A DNA stretch of 64,000 nt from Corylus avellana (GCF_901000735.1 NC_081545.1:19313335-19377334), one strand, 5' to 3'; shown: positions 44,108 to 57,037, counted from the first letter of the stretch. The notes: generated by a model from the sequence alone, not told the origin. Program-made: numbers and translations.

Positions 44108-46061
44108 TTATCTTTCATGTAGTGCGGAATAATAATAATCTTTTTCAGTAACTTGTAAAAGAAGAAATGAAAAAGGTTTTTTTTTTTTTTTTTTGCCAAA
44201 ATAAATGAAAAGGTGGGTAGATTATAAAAAGGGAAAAAGAAAAGTGTTTTGGTCGTATTGATACTTCCGATGAGATGTCTATTCTTTGCCTCATTGATAG
44301 GATCTCTTTAATATTCTCAAAATTATACTCTTGATATTTTTGTTAATGTTCTTTTTAATATTTTTCATAATTATAATAATTACATATTATTGCAATCTCT
44401 TTATTTTAAGTATTATTTTATAATAATTATTTTCTTAGAACAAGTTTTTTTTTTTTTTTTTTGTAACAATAGAACAAGTTGTTGAGTTGTTGATAACAAA
44501 GAATGTTCTTTGTAGTAATAAGAATGACAATGTTCTATAACCCGTAAATGGTCATAAAAACAAAATGTCGTCCTTATAATTTGTTAGAAATTTTTTGAAA
44601 CAGTACGACTTTATAAGCTCATAAATTGATAGGACAAATTAAACTTTATACTGAATTATTTTATCAATTACAAACTATCATATCAATTTATAGAGATCTT
44701 TTGTGACAAAAAAAAAAAAAAAAAAATTTATAGAGATCTTTTTCTTTTTCTTTTACTTTTTCTGAAACACACATGTTAAAGTTACTTAATTATTTTATCA
44801 TTTTCAAACTATGATATCAATTTACAAAGATGTTTTTCTTTTTTCTTTTTATGGAACACACTTATAAAGATCTATAGACTAAAAATTATCCTACTCCTAA
44901 AACTACTCAATATATAGTATATGACAATTAAACTATTTCTAATACCACTTAAACAATGATAGAGACCATTTTTTATTTTTTACAAAATTAATGTGACTTT
45001 TAAAATTATTATTAGTTTTGAGATCAATTCTAATTAAATTTTAGTATAATAATAATTTTAAAAGTTAAATTAATTTTAAAAAAATAAAAATAATCAATAG
45101 CATTACTCCAATTTATAATACATAGTCCAATTTATAGTTAAATAAACACTAAAACATTAGATCAATTCCCACAACCGAGATTCTCATATAATATAAGGTG
45201 CATCTTTCGAATAGGTCACTGATGACGCAACCATTGCAATTATTTGTTGGACCACATGCACGGCATGTCAAATTGAAAGGAAATCTTTGTCTAGTCTAAT
45301 ATGGTAGGTTATCTTTTTTTTTGTCTAGTCTATATGGTGGGTCACTAAGTTGTTGCTTTCAACTTTTCAATGCCTTAGAGTGATGGACATCCAGCCTGTG
45401 AGGCCACTCTCTATTTTTTAACTTTTTCTATTTTTATTTTAAAGTTTTGGTCCAAAGATAAAAAGTCTCCAACTCACCGACAAAGACATTTGGGGCTTAA
45501 AAAACGCCGGGGATTTTCCGGATATTTTAGTGCAGGGTCGTTTTCAGCGGTAACCGGGATTGCCTAATTTTAATTAGGGCTGATAATTTTTACATGATCT
45601 ATAAATTTAACATAAATTTAACATTAAATTAAAGTTTAAGATTAAGAGGTAGAGTTGACTTATATATATAATTTTATATTTATGTTTCAACATAATTCGA
45701 ATCCTATAAGCAATCTAAGGACTAATAATTTTTTACAAGATTCGCAAATTTGACATAAATTCAATACAAAATTAGAGGATTAAGATTGAGAGATTTGACT
45801 CATTTAATTAAATAGATTAAATTAGAATTGACATATATAATTTTATACTTATACTTTAACACAACCAAAAACCTGACATGCCAACTAATTGTCACCCATA
45901 ATTTTAATACGACTAATGCTAGAAGGCCCTCTGACCCTCATATGATACTCAAAAAATAAGGTAACTTTTAAAATTATATTTGATCAAAATTTAATAATGA
46001 TAAATCCCAAGCCTAATAGTAATTTTAAAAGTCACATTATTTTTAAAGTGACCAAAAAAAT
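44108..46061. other. Upstream region of UGT71 copy B
   Basis: Aligns with 10125-10930 plus 22210 onward of unit A and 59220-61204 of unit C, with a B-specific stretch near 44450-44740. It lacks the GAGCCGAGC-rich hAT element at about 45345. No gene. Confidence 0.55.
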
Positions 46062-46071
46062 TGTTGAGTTG

Positions 46072-46348
46072 TAAAGACTTTGATAATCAGAAGTATTTTC
46101 AAATGTACTGTCTTACCTTAACATTGGTATAGGCTTTGTATTTATAATTAAAATTGTTACAATAGATAACAATTTACAGATTTGAGAATACATTTGAATT
46201 CTAAAAGATATGAGATACATTTGAATTCTGAAACATATAATTTAAATTCTAACTCAACTTATAATCTTTATTTTGAGAAGTTTTATCTTGAAGAATCTTT
46301 TGAATTTGAATTTGGAGATTATCTTGAGGCTTATCTTTATCCTTAACA
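46072..46348 (-). repeat. 3' LTR of the Copia element
   Basis: On the coding strand it starts TGTTAAGGATAAAG and ends ATCAAAGTCTTTA, so its termini are TG and TA rather than TG and CA. Confidence 0.88.
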
Positions 46349-49300
46349 CGCCCCCTCAAGTTCAACGGTAAAGGAACGACGTTGAGCTTGAAACGAAGAG
46401 ATGCAAACCGCGTAGATGATAGAGGCTTGGTAAATATATCCGCAAGCTGATCTTTAGTAGATAGAAATTTAATGGCAAGTGTCTCCTTGTTGACCATATC
46501 ACGAACAAAATGAAAGTCTATCTCTATGTGTTTCATGCGTGCGTGATAGACTGGATTTGAGGAAAGATAAGTTGCTCCAATTTGTCACACCACAAAACTG
46601 GAGATTGAGCTGAAGTTACACCAAGTTCATGCAATAATGATTTTAGCCGTTAGATATCAGCAACAGTGTTTGCAAGGGCTTTATATTTGGCTTTGGTGCT
46701 AGACCGAGCAACCTTTTTTGCTTACGACAACTCCAAGAGATAAGATTCGGGCCAAGAAAAATAGAGAAACCTCCTGTAGAACGGTGATCATCACGGGAGC
46801 CCACCCAATCCGCATCAGAAAATGCTTGAATTAAATTTGACGAGGAACGTCGAAACTGTAGACCAAATGTCATTGTCTGTTTGAGATAGCGCAAGAGACG
46901 CTTGGCAACTTGCCAATGAAGCTCAAGAGGCTTGTGCATGTATTGTGACAACTTGTTGACAGTGAAGGCAATGTCCGGTCTCGTGATGCATAAATAATGG
47001 AGAGCGCCGATTGTGCTGTGGTAGAGAGTGGGGTCTTTAAAAATAGTCCCTTCAAAGGCCGAGAGACTTGTTGATGTAACCATTGGTGAGGCAATCGGCT
47101 TTGCATCACCCATTTTTGTACGAGTTAGGAGGTCTAGGATATACCGCTGCTGAGATAGGTATGTAATTCCCGAATGATATGGAACCTCAATTCCTAGAAA
47201 AAAATTCAGACTTCCAAGGTCTTTGATAGCAAACTCAGAGTGCAATTTTGAGATCAAATCAGTTATGGTAGTAGTACTAGAGCACGTAATAATTATGTCA
47301 TCCACATAAATGAGAACATACATTGTCATGGTAGCAGATTTATATATGAACAATGACGTATCAGATTTTGAACCATGAAAACCAAGAGCAATTAAACGAG
47401 TGCTTAACCTTGAAAACCAAGCTCGAGGCGCTTGTTTTAGCTCATAAAGAGCTTTTTGCAGCTTGCATAGATGCAGAGGAAATTGAGGATGAGTAAATCC
47501 AGGGGGTTGAATCATATAAACTTCTTCAGATAATACCCCATGTAGGAATGCATTGTTTACGTCAATTTGACGAATAGCCCAGCCATGTGAAATTGCAATG
47601 GAAAGAACTGTACGTACCGTAGTGAGTTTAATTACAGGGCTGAAGGTTTCACCAAAGTCCACACTAGGTTGTTGATGAAAGCCCTTGGAAACAAGACGTG
47701 CTTTCTATCTTTCAACCGAACCATTAGCCCATCGTTTGATGCGGAATACCCACTTACATCCTACAATATTTTGAGCGTCCGAAGGAGAAACTAATTTCCA
47801 GGTTCAATTCTGTAACAATGCATCAAATTCACAATTCATTGCTTTTCTCCATTCCGAATGCTTGATGGCAGAAGAGTAGCAAGTTAGTTCTACCAAATCC
47901 AAGTTAACTTTGGTTAGGAGAGCATGAGGGAGAGGATATTTTGTGGTACCATCGGTGGCTATTTTTGGTTTGATAATACCATGTTTGGCTCTTGTAGTCA
48001 TGGAATGGGTGTTGGTAGGGATATTTTGGTTTGTAATGTGGGGACCTACAGACGTGGGAGTGGGTGAGACTAGGGGGTTCGCGGGTTGAATGTAGTTTGG
48101 GTGAGCTACGGTTGTTGAGTGATTTTTAGGTGGGGTAGGGGCTGGATTTTCAACGGGTGTGGCAAGAAATTGATGAGTTTGAGAGGGACTTGTCATAGAT
48201 GTGTTTGTGGGAGGTGCTTGGGAAACCATTGAGGGACCGGTTAATAAGGTTGTTGGTCTAGGCGCAAGGGTGGGTCTTTGTGCAGATGTAGATGGGTTGT
48301 TTGGCATGTGAGGAGTGACGTGGGTGAGGCTAGGTGCATGTGAAGTAGCTTGCAGGAGCACACTTGCTGCTGGTAGAGAACTCACGGGCTGGAGGAGAGA
48401 GAGTTGAAAAGGAGCTGGACCCAAAATTGATGCATTAGATGACGACAAAGAAGGCAATTTTTCAGCTTGGGAAAAAGGAAAGATTTCTTCTTGGAATATC
48501 ACATCTCGTGAGAAGTAAACTCTACTGGTTGGAATATGCAAACATTTGTAACTTTTGTGTAAAAGACTATACCCAAGATAGAGATACTGGACAGACCGAG
48601 GCTACAACTTATTTGTGTTGTAGGGTCGTAAGTTTGGCCAACAGGCTGAACCGAAAACCTTCAAAAAATTGTAGTCAGGTTGAATTTTGAAAATAATTTC
48701 AAATGGATATTTGTTTTGTAAAGTGTTTGTTGGCATTCGATTTATAAGATAACATGCCGTGACAAAAGTATCTTCTCAAAAATGAAGGGGAATAGATGCA
48801 TGAGAGAGAAAAGCTAATCCAGTTTCGACAATATGTCGATGTTTTATTTCAATAGCCCCATTTTGTTGATAGGCATGAGGACAAGATAGTCTGTGAGTGA
48901 TGCCATTTTGTTGAAAATATTTATGGAGAGAGCGGCATTCACCTCCCCAATCAAATTGGACAGACTTGATTTTTTTGTTAAAAAATCGTTCAATGTAAGA
49001 TTGAAATTTAACAAAAATATCAAAGACATCACTTTTGTGCATAATTGGAAAAAGCCAGGAATAGCGACTAAAATCATCCATAAATGAAACATAATATCTG
49101 AAACTAGATTTTGAACAGATGGGAGAAGGACCCCAAACATCTGTGTACATTAATTGTAAAGGAAATTTACTACGATGTAGAGACTTGGAGAAAGGGAGTT
49201 GATGACTCTTGGATCCAAGGCAAGCAGCACAAGACATAGAGTCCTTTTTATTTTGCAGAAATGGAAGCTTGAATGAAGATAAGACACGACGAACGACACT

Positions 49301-50776
49301 AAAGCCCGGATGACCCAAACGGGAATGCCAACTTGACATAGATGCACGTTCACCCACCAAAGCAGTTGGATCACACACCTTATTGACGTATGAAAAAGGA
49401 GGAATGATATAGAGCCCGTGATTACTCTGCCCTTGCAGAAGAGTGTTCCCCGTAACTTGGTCCTTCACAACAAATTTATATGGGTGAAATTCAAAATAAG
49501 TTTTTGTAGCTTTGGTAAATTGATGCACAGACAATAGGTTTTTCTGAATTTGAGGGACATGGAGAACATTATTTAATTGAAATTGAAGAGAAAAGGGTAG
49601 AAATTTGGGCAGTCCCAATATGCTTGATAGAAAGCTCAATACCATTACTAACACGGATTTGGTCAGAACCACCATATTCTTTGGCCTTCAAGTTGAGATT
49701 GGCAAGATCCGAAGTGATGTGATGCGAGGCCCCAGAGTCTGGGTACCAATTGTGATCCATAAGGGAGGGAGGTGTAGCAACATAGGCATGAGCATTTGAT
49801 GTATGCTCTTGTTGAAAAGAATCATCAAATCGGTGGTGACATCTGAGAGCTCCGTGACCAGCTTTTAGACATACATGACAAAAAAGTTGGGACTGAGAAT
49901 GAGAGGATCGTCCACCACACCCCCTGCCACGCTAATTTCCAAATTGGTAAGGTGGACGATTTTGCTGGGAGTATCTCCCACCACGACCATAATTAAAATT
50001 GGATGGAGAATGGTTGCCTCCACGTCCACGGGTTGGCCTATTTTTAGTCACAAAGTTTGCATCTGCAGGGGCAGCATCTAGTGTTGCAGCATTGTGAAAA
50101 AGACGGTGCTCCTGAGCAAGGAGATGCCCATATAGATCATCAATCGTCATAGGAGTCACACGGGTGGTAACAGATGTGACAAATGAGTCATAGTCAGACC
50201 CAAGGCCGGCAAGGAGAAATGTGCCGTGAGCTTAAAATCATTGAGTGGTTGATCAACGGCAGCAAGAGTATCCATGAGGCCTGTGAATTTCTGAAAATAG
50301 TCCGAGACGGAGGAATCACCCTTCTTGAGGGTAGCAAGTTGGAGATGAACTTGCATAAGGTGAGCCTGAGAGTGAGAGGTGAACAGGCGTTCAAGAGTGA
50401 ACCAAAGATCATGGGAAGTGGTACACTTGAGCACATAAGTGAGGATGGACTCCGTTAAGGAGGATGTAAGAGCACCCAGGATGAGTTGGTCCTACTGGTT
50501 CCATGTCGCATATGTTGGATTTTGTTGCTTTTCGACAGTTTCAACTCCATTAATGGTGGAGGACACGACTTCAATGATTTGGGGTGGAGGTTTGACAGTG
50601 CCATCAACGAAGCCATAGACAGAGTGGCCTTTGAGAATGGGCACAATAGTAGCCTTCCAAAAACGATAATTGTCTTTTGAAAGCTTGTGAGTAACAGAAG
50701 TGTGAATAGTGGTGGCTGTAGTGGTGATGGTAGCATGTGGGGTGGGAACCACAATGGAAGATGATGCATCAGTCAT
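46349..50776 (-). pseudogene. Copia gag-pol, disrupted
   Basis: Gag starts at 50776 (MTDASSSIVV) with a UBN2-like region (SDYFQKFTGLMDTLAA), an Arg/Gly-rich segment and a zinc knuckle (CLKAGHGALRC). Protease has WYPDSGASHHIT (about 49757). Integrase has SWHSRLGHP, the first Asp in YTDVWGPS and a QFDWGGEC second-Asp motif. RT has DVNNAFLHG and YVDD (about 47300), then RNase H with SDADWVG and a C-terminal [14 protein letters not shown]. Damage: a TAG after TWNQ (about 50490) and several further stops or frameshifts between 50430 and 46540. NGAIEIKH stands where integrases have NG.AERKH. It cannot give a full polyprotein. Confidence 0.88.
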
Positions 50777-50887
50777 TGCGGTTGAGAGGAGTGAGGAAAA
50801 AAAATTTGAATGGGTAGTGAGATGGGAAAAGAAAAAAAAATGAAAATGGGTGGCAGGAAAGAAAAACTGACGTGAGTCAAAAAAATA

Positions 50888-50899
50888 GCTCTGATACCA
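50888..50899 (-). other. Primer-binding site of the Copia element
   Basis: TGGTATCAGAGC on the minus strand, complementary to the 3' end of initiator Met-tRNA, directly beside the 5' LTR end at 50900. Confidence 0.88.
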
Positions 50900-51176
50900 T
50901 AAAAATTTTGATAATCAGAAGTATTTTCAAATGTACTGCCTTACCTTAACATTAGTATATGCTTTGTATTTATAATTAAAGTTGTTACAATAGATAACAA
51001 TTTACAGATTTGAGAATACATTTGAATTCTAAAAAATATGAAATACATTTGAATTCTAAAACATATAATTTAAATTCTAACTCCTCTTATAATCTTTATC
51101 TTGAAAAGCTTTATCTTGAAGACTCTTTTGAATTTGAACTTGGAGATTATCTTGAGACTTATCTTTATCCTTAACA
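50900..51176 (-). repeat. 5' LTR of the Copia element
   Basis: The same 277-bp length as the 3' LTR, with the same TG...TA termini (TGTTAAGG ... ATTTTTA). Confidence 0.88.
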
Positions 51177-51421
51177 AGTTATAACAATGTCACTCTGCTC
51201 ACTTGGACGACTCTTAGAACATATCTTGTGATATGCGATTTTGAATGCCATAAAAGGATTTAACATCCCTCACTTGACACCAATTGGTTTTTCGATGAGA
51301 TGACCAAAGGTTCGATTTAACAAATAGTATGAAAGCCAATGTCATGGGTTCGAGTTGCAAGAGTGTCATGTTGAGGGAGGGATTGTTGAGGTGCAACAAT
51401 GTCACTCTGCTCACTTGGACA

Positions 51422-51613
51422 TAAGGACAAAACTAGGGGGTAGTGGGTGTAGGATATGGCCCCCAACATAAGGAAAAATAATAATAATAATAATAATAAT
51501 TAAGGGAAAAAAACAAAGCAACTAAAATTTTTGCCTATTGGCTACTACCCACTAAAATTTTTGGCCCTTGACCCTTACGGCCTTACTCATACCAAAGTTC
51601 GGCTCCGTCCTTG
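51422..51613. mobile_element. Small hAT MITE inside the TRIM 3' LTR (unit B)
   Basis: Orthologue of 26017-26219. Flanked by CTTGGACA (51414-51421) and CTTGGACG (51614-51621). Ends (T)AAGGACAAAACTAGG and, inverted, CAAGGACGGAGCC. Confidence 0.8.
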
Positions 51614-51734
51614 CTTGGACGGTTCTTAAAATATGCCTTGCAAGATAAAATTTCAAATATCATAAAATTATTTAGCTTTTTTCTTTAGATACCAATTAAT
51701 TTTTAGACGAAATAATCAAATGTACGATCCAACA

Positions 51735-51974
51735 AAAACTTATTTTGGTATGTTACTTACAATTCTATGGCGAACTTTTTTTAAGAGTTGGGCTTCATCG
51801 GATCAGTAATGTTTGATTCATTTGCCGACTAAAACGCATGGGATTGAGTTCAAGACGAGTCGATAGGAAGTAGGTAACTTGTGTACATGATTATAGCTTC
51901 CCATTGTACAATATGCTGATGCGCAAAATTTTTGTCTCATTTTGCTGAGAGGTACATTGATTCCATGGTGTGCT
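51735..51974. other. Unit backbone
   Basis: Aligns with 26341-26580; noncoding. Confidence 0.5.
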
Positions 51975-53161
51975 TAGGGGTGTCAATGTGGGCGGTTAAA
52001 AACTGCTCGCTATCCGCTATAACCGTTAACCGCTTAACCACTTAACCGTATTAACCGCCTAGAGGTTAGCGGTTTAGCGGTTATTGGGTTTACTAACCGT
52101 AACCGCTAACCGCCTTTTTGTATAATATATTTTTATAATTATAATTATAAAAATATTTATACATATAACATAATCACTTGATCATTAAATCACAATTTTT
52201 TTAAAAATAATTAAATCACAATTAGAGTATTAATATATTATCACTATAATTTATATGATTATATCACATGATCAATTGATCATTAAATCATTTGATTATA
52301 TAATAACAAATTATACATATATAATATGACATAACTCATAAATATAAAAATTCATACTAATACAACAATTAAATATCTAGAGACTTATTTCCAATGTATA
52401 TTATAAACTTATAAGTCTATATAAGTCTACATATGCATATGAATAATATAAATGTATAATATCAATACTTAATCATATGATTCAATGACAATCCAAATAC
52501 TTTATTCAAGACTTCAAGTGAATCATATTATTAATGTACAATGATGATATGATTCGTATAATATCAAATTAAGTAATTGACATTGGATTAAACAATGATC
52601 AATGTATTACTTATAAACACAATTTAAGTATTAATGTATTATCATTATATGTTGTGACAGTTGTCTGAATTCTGAACTTTTTTTTACATGTGTTGATTTT
52701 TTTTTTTTTTTTTTTTTTAAAAAAAAAGTTAACTGGTTATAATTTAATATTTAAGGAAATTTTTTTAAAGTACAAGTAAATGTAAATTTTTGATTTTTGA
52801 TTTTTCAATATGGGCTCTTGTTATAGCAATTGGGCCCAAGAAGACGCTAAAAATAAAAAATTAAAAAAATTTAAAAAAAAAGAGGGTAAATGAAAGCTCA
52901 AAAAGGTCCAAAACCCCCCAAAAAAAAAAGAAGTCCAAAAAGTCCTAAAAAAAGCTAAAAAGCCAAAAAAAAAAAAAAAAACCAAATTTTGAAAAAGCGG
53001 TTAGCGGGCAGTTATCTCTTTCACTAACCGCTAACCGGCGGTTAACCGCTAACCGTTAATCGCTAAGCGGTTAGCAGTTGCGGTTAGTGAAATTTACTAA
53101 CCGCTAAGGCGGTTACAGTTAGCGGTTATTAATGAAATTTACTAACCGCCTTGACACCCCT
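51975..53161. mobile_element. hAT-type element made of GCGGTTAGCGGTTA repeats (second locus)
   Basis: Starts TAGGGGTGTCAATGTGGGCG and ends, inverted, AGGGGTGTCAAGGCGG. It interrupts the backbone phrase GGTGTGCTTTGGGAAG, which is intact in unit C (about 62441). A short loss on the right leaves only TGCTT as visible duplication. The interior is longer than in 33457-34179. Confidence 0.8.
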
Positions 53162-54388
53162 GCTTTGGGAAGATGTTCCGTATTTTGTTGTATATTCATT
53201 TTTATTTTTATTTTTAATAATATGCTTATTTATCTACTTCACAAAATAAAAAATCAAGCACGGGGGTTTGAAAGACTAGTTTACGTAATTGAATTGATTA
53301 CCCCCTCGTTGACCTGCACAATAATGATGACAAGAGAATGAGTCTATTAAATTAATATATAATAAAAATATATTTACAGGCTCTATTAAAAAACTTATAT
53401 GAAATACATGTACAATTGATAAACTTTGTTGATATTATATGTAGAAATGTATAATAAAATACATAAAATGTTAAAAAAAGAGCAGAATCGGATAGAAAAA
53501 TAGAGAACACAAAAATAGAGCTACATCTTTACTAGATTAAACTGTGTATAATTAATTGTATTACCATGTGTAGTATTTATAGAGAAATTTAACTATGGTA
53601 AACGAGAAAATGTAGACCAAATAAGGTAAAGGATTGATGATGGACATAGAAGGAAACTAAATCATAGCTGACCAAGAAAATTATTATAACATCTCATTGT
53701 TATAACATTTTCCGTCAAACTCAATGTGGATGATTGAGTTAGAATACAAAAATGCTCTTTTTTTTTTCTTTTTTTTTTAATGAAATAAATATGATGCAAC
53801 AAGCATTAAAAATTTGAGTTTGAGCTTGGCCTTCAAAACCATTAATGAAGCAAATAGAGATCATGTGCAGGAGGAACAAAAAGCTTAATGTGAGCTCATA
53901 TGGGCCAAGATCCAATGAGATGCAAAGAAAATAGGCATACTACACAACCATTTTTTAACTATCTTTTTTACAAATTCAATAGATCAATCATTAGATTTGT
54001 GAACTCATGTAGATCCTACATAAATTTAGTAGTTGATTCATCTATCAACTACAGAAATTGATAAAAGATGGTTGAAAAAAAATAAATTCTATCACATGAC
54101 ATTGTAGATAGTCAATAGACACTGTTGGCAAGATTTATCATGTAATTATTTATAGGGTAATGCTAGATGATCGCATGGTATTCTCTTGGTTCTAAATGGA
54201 TATTATTTTCTAAAAATCAAGTGAGGAAAAGAATGCTCAATTTCTTTTTTGTTTTTTTTGTTTTTTTTGTGTAGAAAATGATATCCTCCTAGAACCAGGA
54301 AAATACTAGAATCGCACCTAGCATTTCTCTTATATAGATATATATTGCACTGCATACTTCTTATTGATATCAATTGCCTTACACAAGG
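53162..54388. other. Unit backbone, no gene
   Basis: Aligns with 31640-32250 and 62455-63335. It contains the CAAGCACGGGGGTTTGAAAGAC phrase at about 53256. No coding frame is supported. Confidence 0.5.
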
Positions 54389-54391
54389 ATA

Positions 54392-54810
54392 CACTACAAA
54401 AAAAAGTATTTTTTCTGACGCACATTTTCTGACGTGTCAAGTAGTTTGACACGTCAGAAAACGTTTCTGACGGGGCTTTTTTGACGTGTTTCGCGCGTGA
54501 ACATTATATGAGTCAGAAATTTTTTTCTGACGCTTTAATTTCGACATGTCAAAAGGTTCTGACGTGTTGAATTATGACACGTCAGAAAAAATTCTGACGT
54601 GTTAAATTTGAAGCGTCAGAATTTTTTCTGACGTGTCAAAATGTGACACGTCAGAATTTTTTCTGACGTGTCAAACTGTGACACGTCAGAATATTTTCTG
54701 ACGTGTCTCAATCTAACACGTCAGAATAAATTCTGACGTGTTAGAAGGTAACACGTCAGAAATTTCTGACGTGTCACATTTTGACACGTCAGAATTTTTG
54801 GCCAGTTTTT
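54392..54810. mobile_element. CACTA element terminus with palindromic subterminal repeats
   Basis: CACTACAAAAAAAAG at 54392 is the conserved CACTA end. Unit C reads through here (aaagatatattggg), and the 3 bp ATA before the end (54389-54391) fits a CACTA target duplication. About nine units then follow, each an inverted pair of TTCTGACGTGTCA and TGACACGTCAGAA. No opposite TIR (ending GTAGTG) was found up to 57047, so only one end is present. Confidence 0.8.
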
Positions 54811-55686
54811 CTATTTTTTTTTTCCACCCCCCCCGCTTTTTTATTTTTTGAGTTTTCGGAACTATACCTGAATTTTGGATTACAATTTACCTGATAAACA
54901 ATGTATCCATCAATCATTGCAAATAATTCTAGCTATTTTTCCATCAATGTAAACAAATAACATAATTAAGTCATATCCTAATAGGTTACACTTACAAAAT
55001 AACATATATACCAAGTGTCACTAATTAACGAACCACAATTACCAAAAAAACTATCTCTGTTATCATCAAAACAGATATCATAAATATAATTACATCAACA
55101 AAGTAACTTTTATACAAGTATGAATGGCGAACCAGACGGAAAAATGCTGATTATTGACCATACTCTCCATGAGCTCCATCACCTGCAAACGATAAAAACA
55201 AACAATCACCAAACAATATTCACTATGTAAATTAAAATGAAAAATGTCGAAATATTCACCTAACTCAGTTGTTGAGTCTAACACAGTAAATGATATAAAA
55301 CCCTAAACAAATGATATAACAAAAAAGGTAAAACGATGATGAAGTTAATTAGCAAAAAATGCATATAAAAAATAAAACAGAAATTTATTCCACAGAGCAA
55401 TCAATGTTGACGTTAAATATATGAACAGACATGAGCAGATGCGCTTCATTTTTGCCATGGTAATTAAGTGAGATATATATTAACATTTTAATTTGCTGAG
55501 GATATTAACATATAGGACCTTTACATATATTCAAATCATATTATATTATTTCCATAAAATTATCATATTCATCTAGTTAAGACTTGAACGTTTCATACTC
55601 TCACACTAGATTGTTAATATTCTACAAGGACCATAGTTGTACATTGATCTCCTAATACCAATAAAACAGTTCAAATGCAAAGCTCG
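54811..55686. other. Noncoding stretch between CACTA subterminal repeats and the gap
   Basis: AT-rich, no recognised gene. It may be CACTA interior. No transposase motif seen. Confidence 0.4.
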
Positions 55687-55786
55687 NNNNNNNNNNNNNN
55701 NNNNNNNNNNNNNNNNNNNNNNNNNNNNNNNNNNNNNNNNNNNNNNNNNNNNNNNNNNNNNNNNNNNNNNNNNNNNNNNNNNNNNN
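55687..55786. other. Assembly gap (100 N, unknown size)
   Basis: Exactly 100 N between the CACTA side and the LINE fragment, so their distance and even their adjacency are unproven. Confidence 0.98.
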
Positions 55787-55833
55787 AACAAACACCTTTG
55801 CATTTCATATCACAACAACTCGAGCACGAGACT

Positions 55834-57037
55834 CTATACATAAAATATAGTATAACGCTCTTGGGAAACAACATCAAAAATACAATTGAGGATATCTTTC
55901 ATCCATCCTTGGTCTATGAATTCCTTTGTAGCTAATTTCACCGGATAAGCTGCTGCATTTGCCCTCCTCTTAGGCTCCGTTTGATAAACGGTATTGTCAA
56001 GATTTTGGCTCAACATTATTCATTTCACTTTTTTATTTTTTAATATTTTTTTACCTTTTACATCACATCAATCATTTTTTATTATTATTCAAATAAAAAA
56101 ATTACTATAAAACAAAATTTTTTCATTTTTTTATACCAAACATTCTTACTTTTTCACTTAAAAAAAAAAAAACATTTTTACCTTTTTTAACATCAATCAC
56201 TTTTTGCTACATTATCAAACCAAAATTAAAACAAAATCGTTTATCAAACGAACTATTAATCTGCTCCACGTCCCATCTTCCGAATCCATGCAGTAACTTT
56301 TTTGTGTCAGCCATTACTTGTCCATATTTGCTCCATTGGGACTCCTTTCCGTTTAAAGCTTGAACCACATTGCTACAATCCCCTTCTAAGATTATATCTG
56401 GCAGACCCAGCTCACGACAGAATGTCGTAGCTCTTAAGGCACCCATTGCCTGGGCAGTAATTGGTTCTGGGTAAGCCTCATTGTTGTGCTAAGGGCTGCA
56501 TTTACCATCCCCCAATGGTCTCTTATAATGACTCCTATACTCATGCGCTTCCCATTCCTGTCAAGAGCCACGTCCTAGTTTGCTTTGAGCCGACCCTCTT
56601 CAGGATTTTTCCATTTGATCTCCGGCATTTCTTCAATTTCTACTACCTGCACTTCGTCCTTTTCTTGTACCTTTTTAAACTCATGCAGTGCCCTATCAGC
56701 CTCTTTTACAATCTGAACTGGATGAGTAAATGGCGCCCTCCATGCATGACAGAATTACGTCGACACCAGATGCCCCATGCTACCCTCACACATAAATCAA
56801 ACTCTTCTTTCGTGCATCGTTGCTTGAGCTTTTCTGGACACTCCGCGAGCAAACCCCCCACACGTCCTGCGCTGCCGGACATTGCCAAATCGCATGGATA
56901 ACTGTCTCCACTTCCCTTTCGCAGAACATGCATGTAGATTCTTGCACCACCTCTTTTTTCTGGAGATTTTCTTTTGTGGGCAAAATGTTGCTACACATCT
57001 TCCATAAGAAAACTCTCACATTGTTAGGAATTTGCAA
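55834..57037 (-). pseudogene. LINE retrotransposon 3' fragment (RT zinc-binding and RNase H), split by a MITE
   Basis: From 57037 downward: a zf-RVT region (VRVFLWKMCSNILPTKENL ... CMFCEREVETVIHAIWQC), then WGIWCRRNSVMHGG. After frameshifts comes an RNase H fold piece (MGALRATTFCRELGLPDIIL) ending near WDVEQI. The MITE 55973-56255 interrupts there, and the reading resumes with RRANAAAYPVKLATKEFIDQ and a stop at 55834. Plant L1-type LINEs end with this domain order. Endonuclease and RT proper are absent, consistent with 5' truncation at about 57040, where unit C begins. Confidence 0.8.
55973..56255. mobile_element. MITE inside the LINE RNase H region
   Basis: The ends share CGTTTGATAAACG in inverted orientation (GGCTCCGTTTGATAAACGG and TAGTTCGTTTGATAAACGA), flanked by TTA (55970-55972 and 56256-56258). 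A 3-bp TTA duplication points to PIF/Harbinger (Tourist). The interior is A/T-rich. Confidence 0.75.

Larger units (their letters stand above)
46072..51176 (-). mobile_element. Ty1/Copia LTR retrotransposon, complete but inactivated
   Basis: LTRs of 277 bp at 46072-46348 and 50900-51176 differ by about 17 bases by eye (about 6%). The 5-bp target duplication is AGTTG (46067-46071) against AGTTA (51177-51181), placed by comparison with unit C. PBS is TGGTATCAGAGC; PPT is GAGGGGGCG next to the 3' LTR (46349-46360). Order protease-integrase-RT-RNase H identifies Copia. Confidence 0.93.
46062..51734. mobile_element. TRIM retroelement, unit B copy, split by the Copia element
   Basis: LTR1 starts at 46062 (TGTTGAGTTG), is interrupted after ten bases by the Copia element, and resumes at 51177 to end at 51322 (GATTTAACA). 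PBS-like AATAGTATGAAAGCC follows. LTR2 spans 51384-51734 and contains the MITE 51422-51613. Confidence 0.7.
32653..54388. repeat. Tandem segmental duplication, unit B
   Basis: Colinear with unit A from the conserved exon through UGT71, the TRIM and the block at 53440-54060. B-specific insertions are 33457-34179, 34749-35305, the interval 36583-42500 with the UGT74 gene, the Copia element 46072-51176, and 51975-53161. It ends at the CACTA terminus (54392). Confidence 0.85.

Noticed and set aside
54410..54800. CRISPR-like array
   Set aside because: The repeats are palindromes with very short spacers behind a plant CACTA terminus in a nuclear genome.
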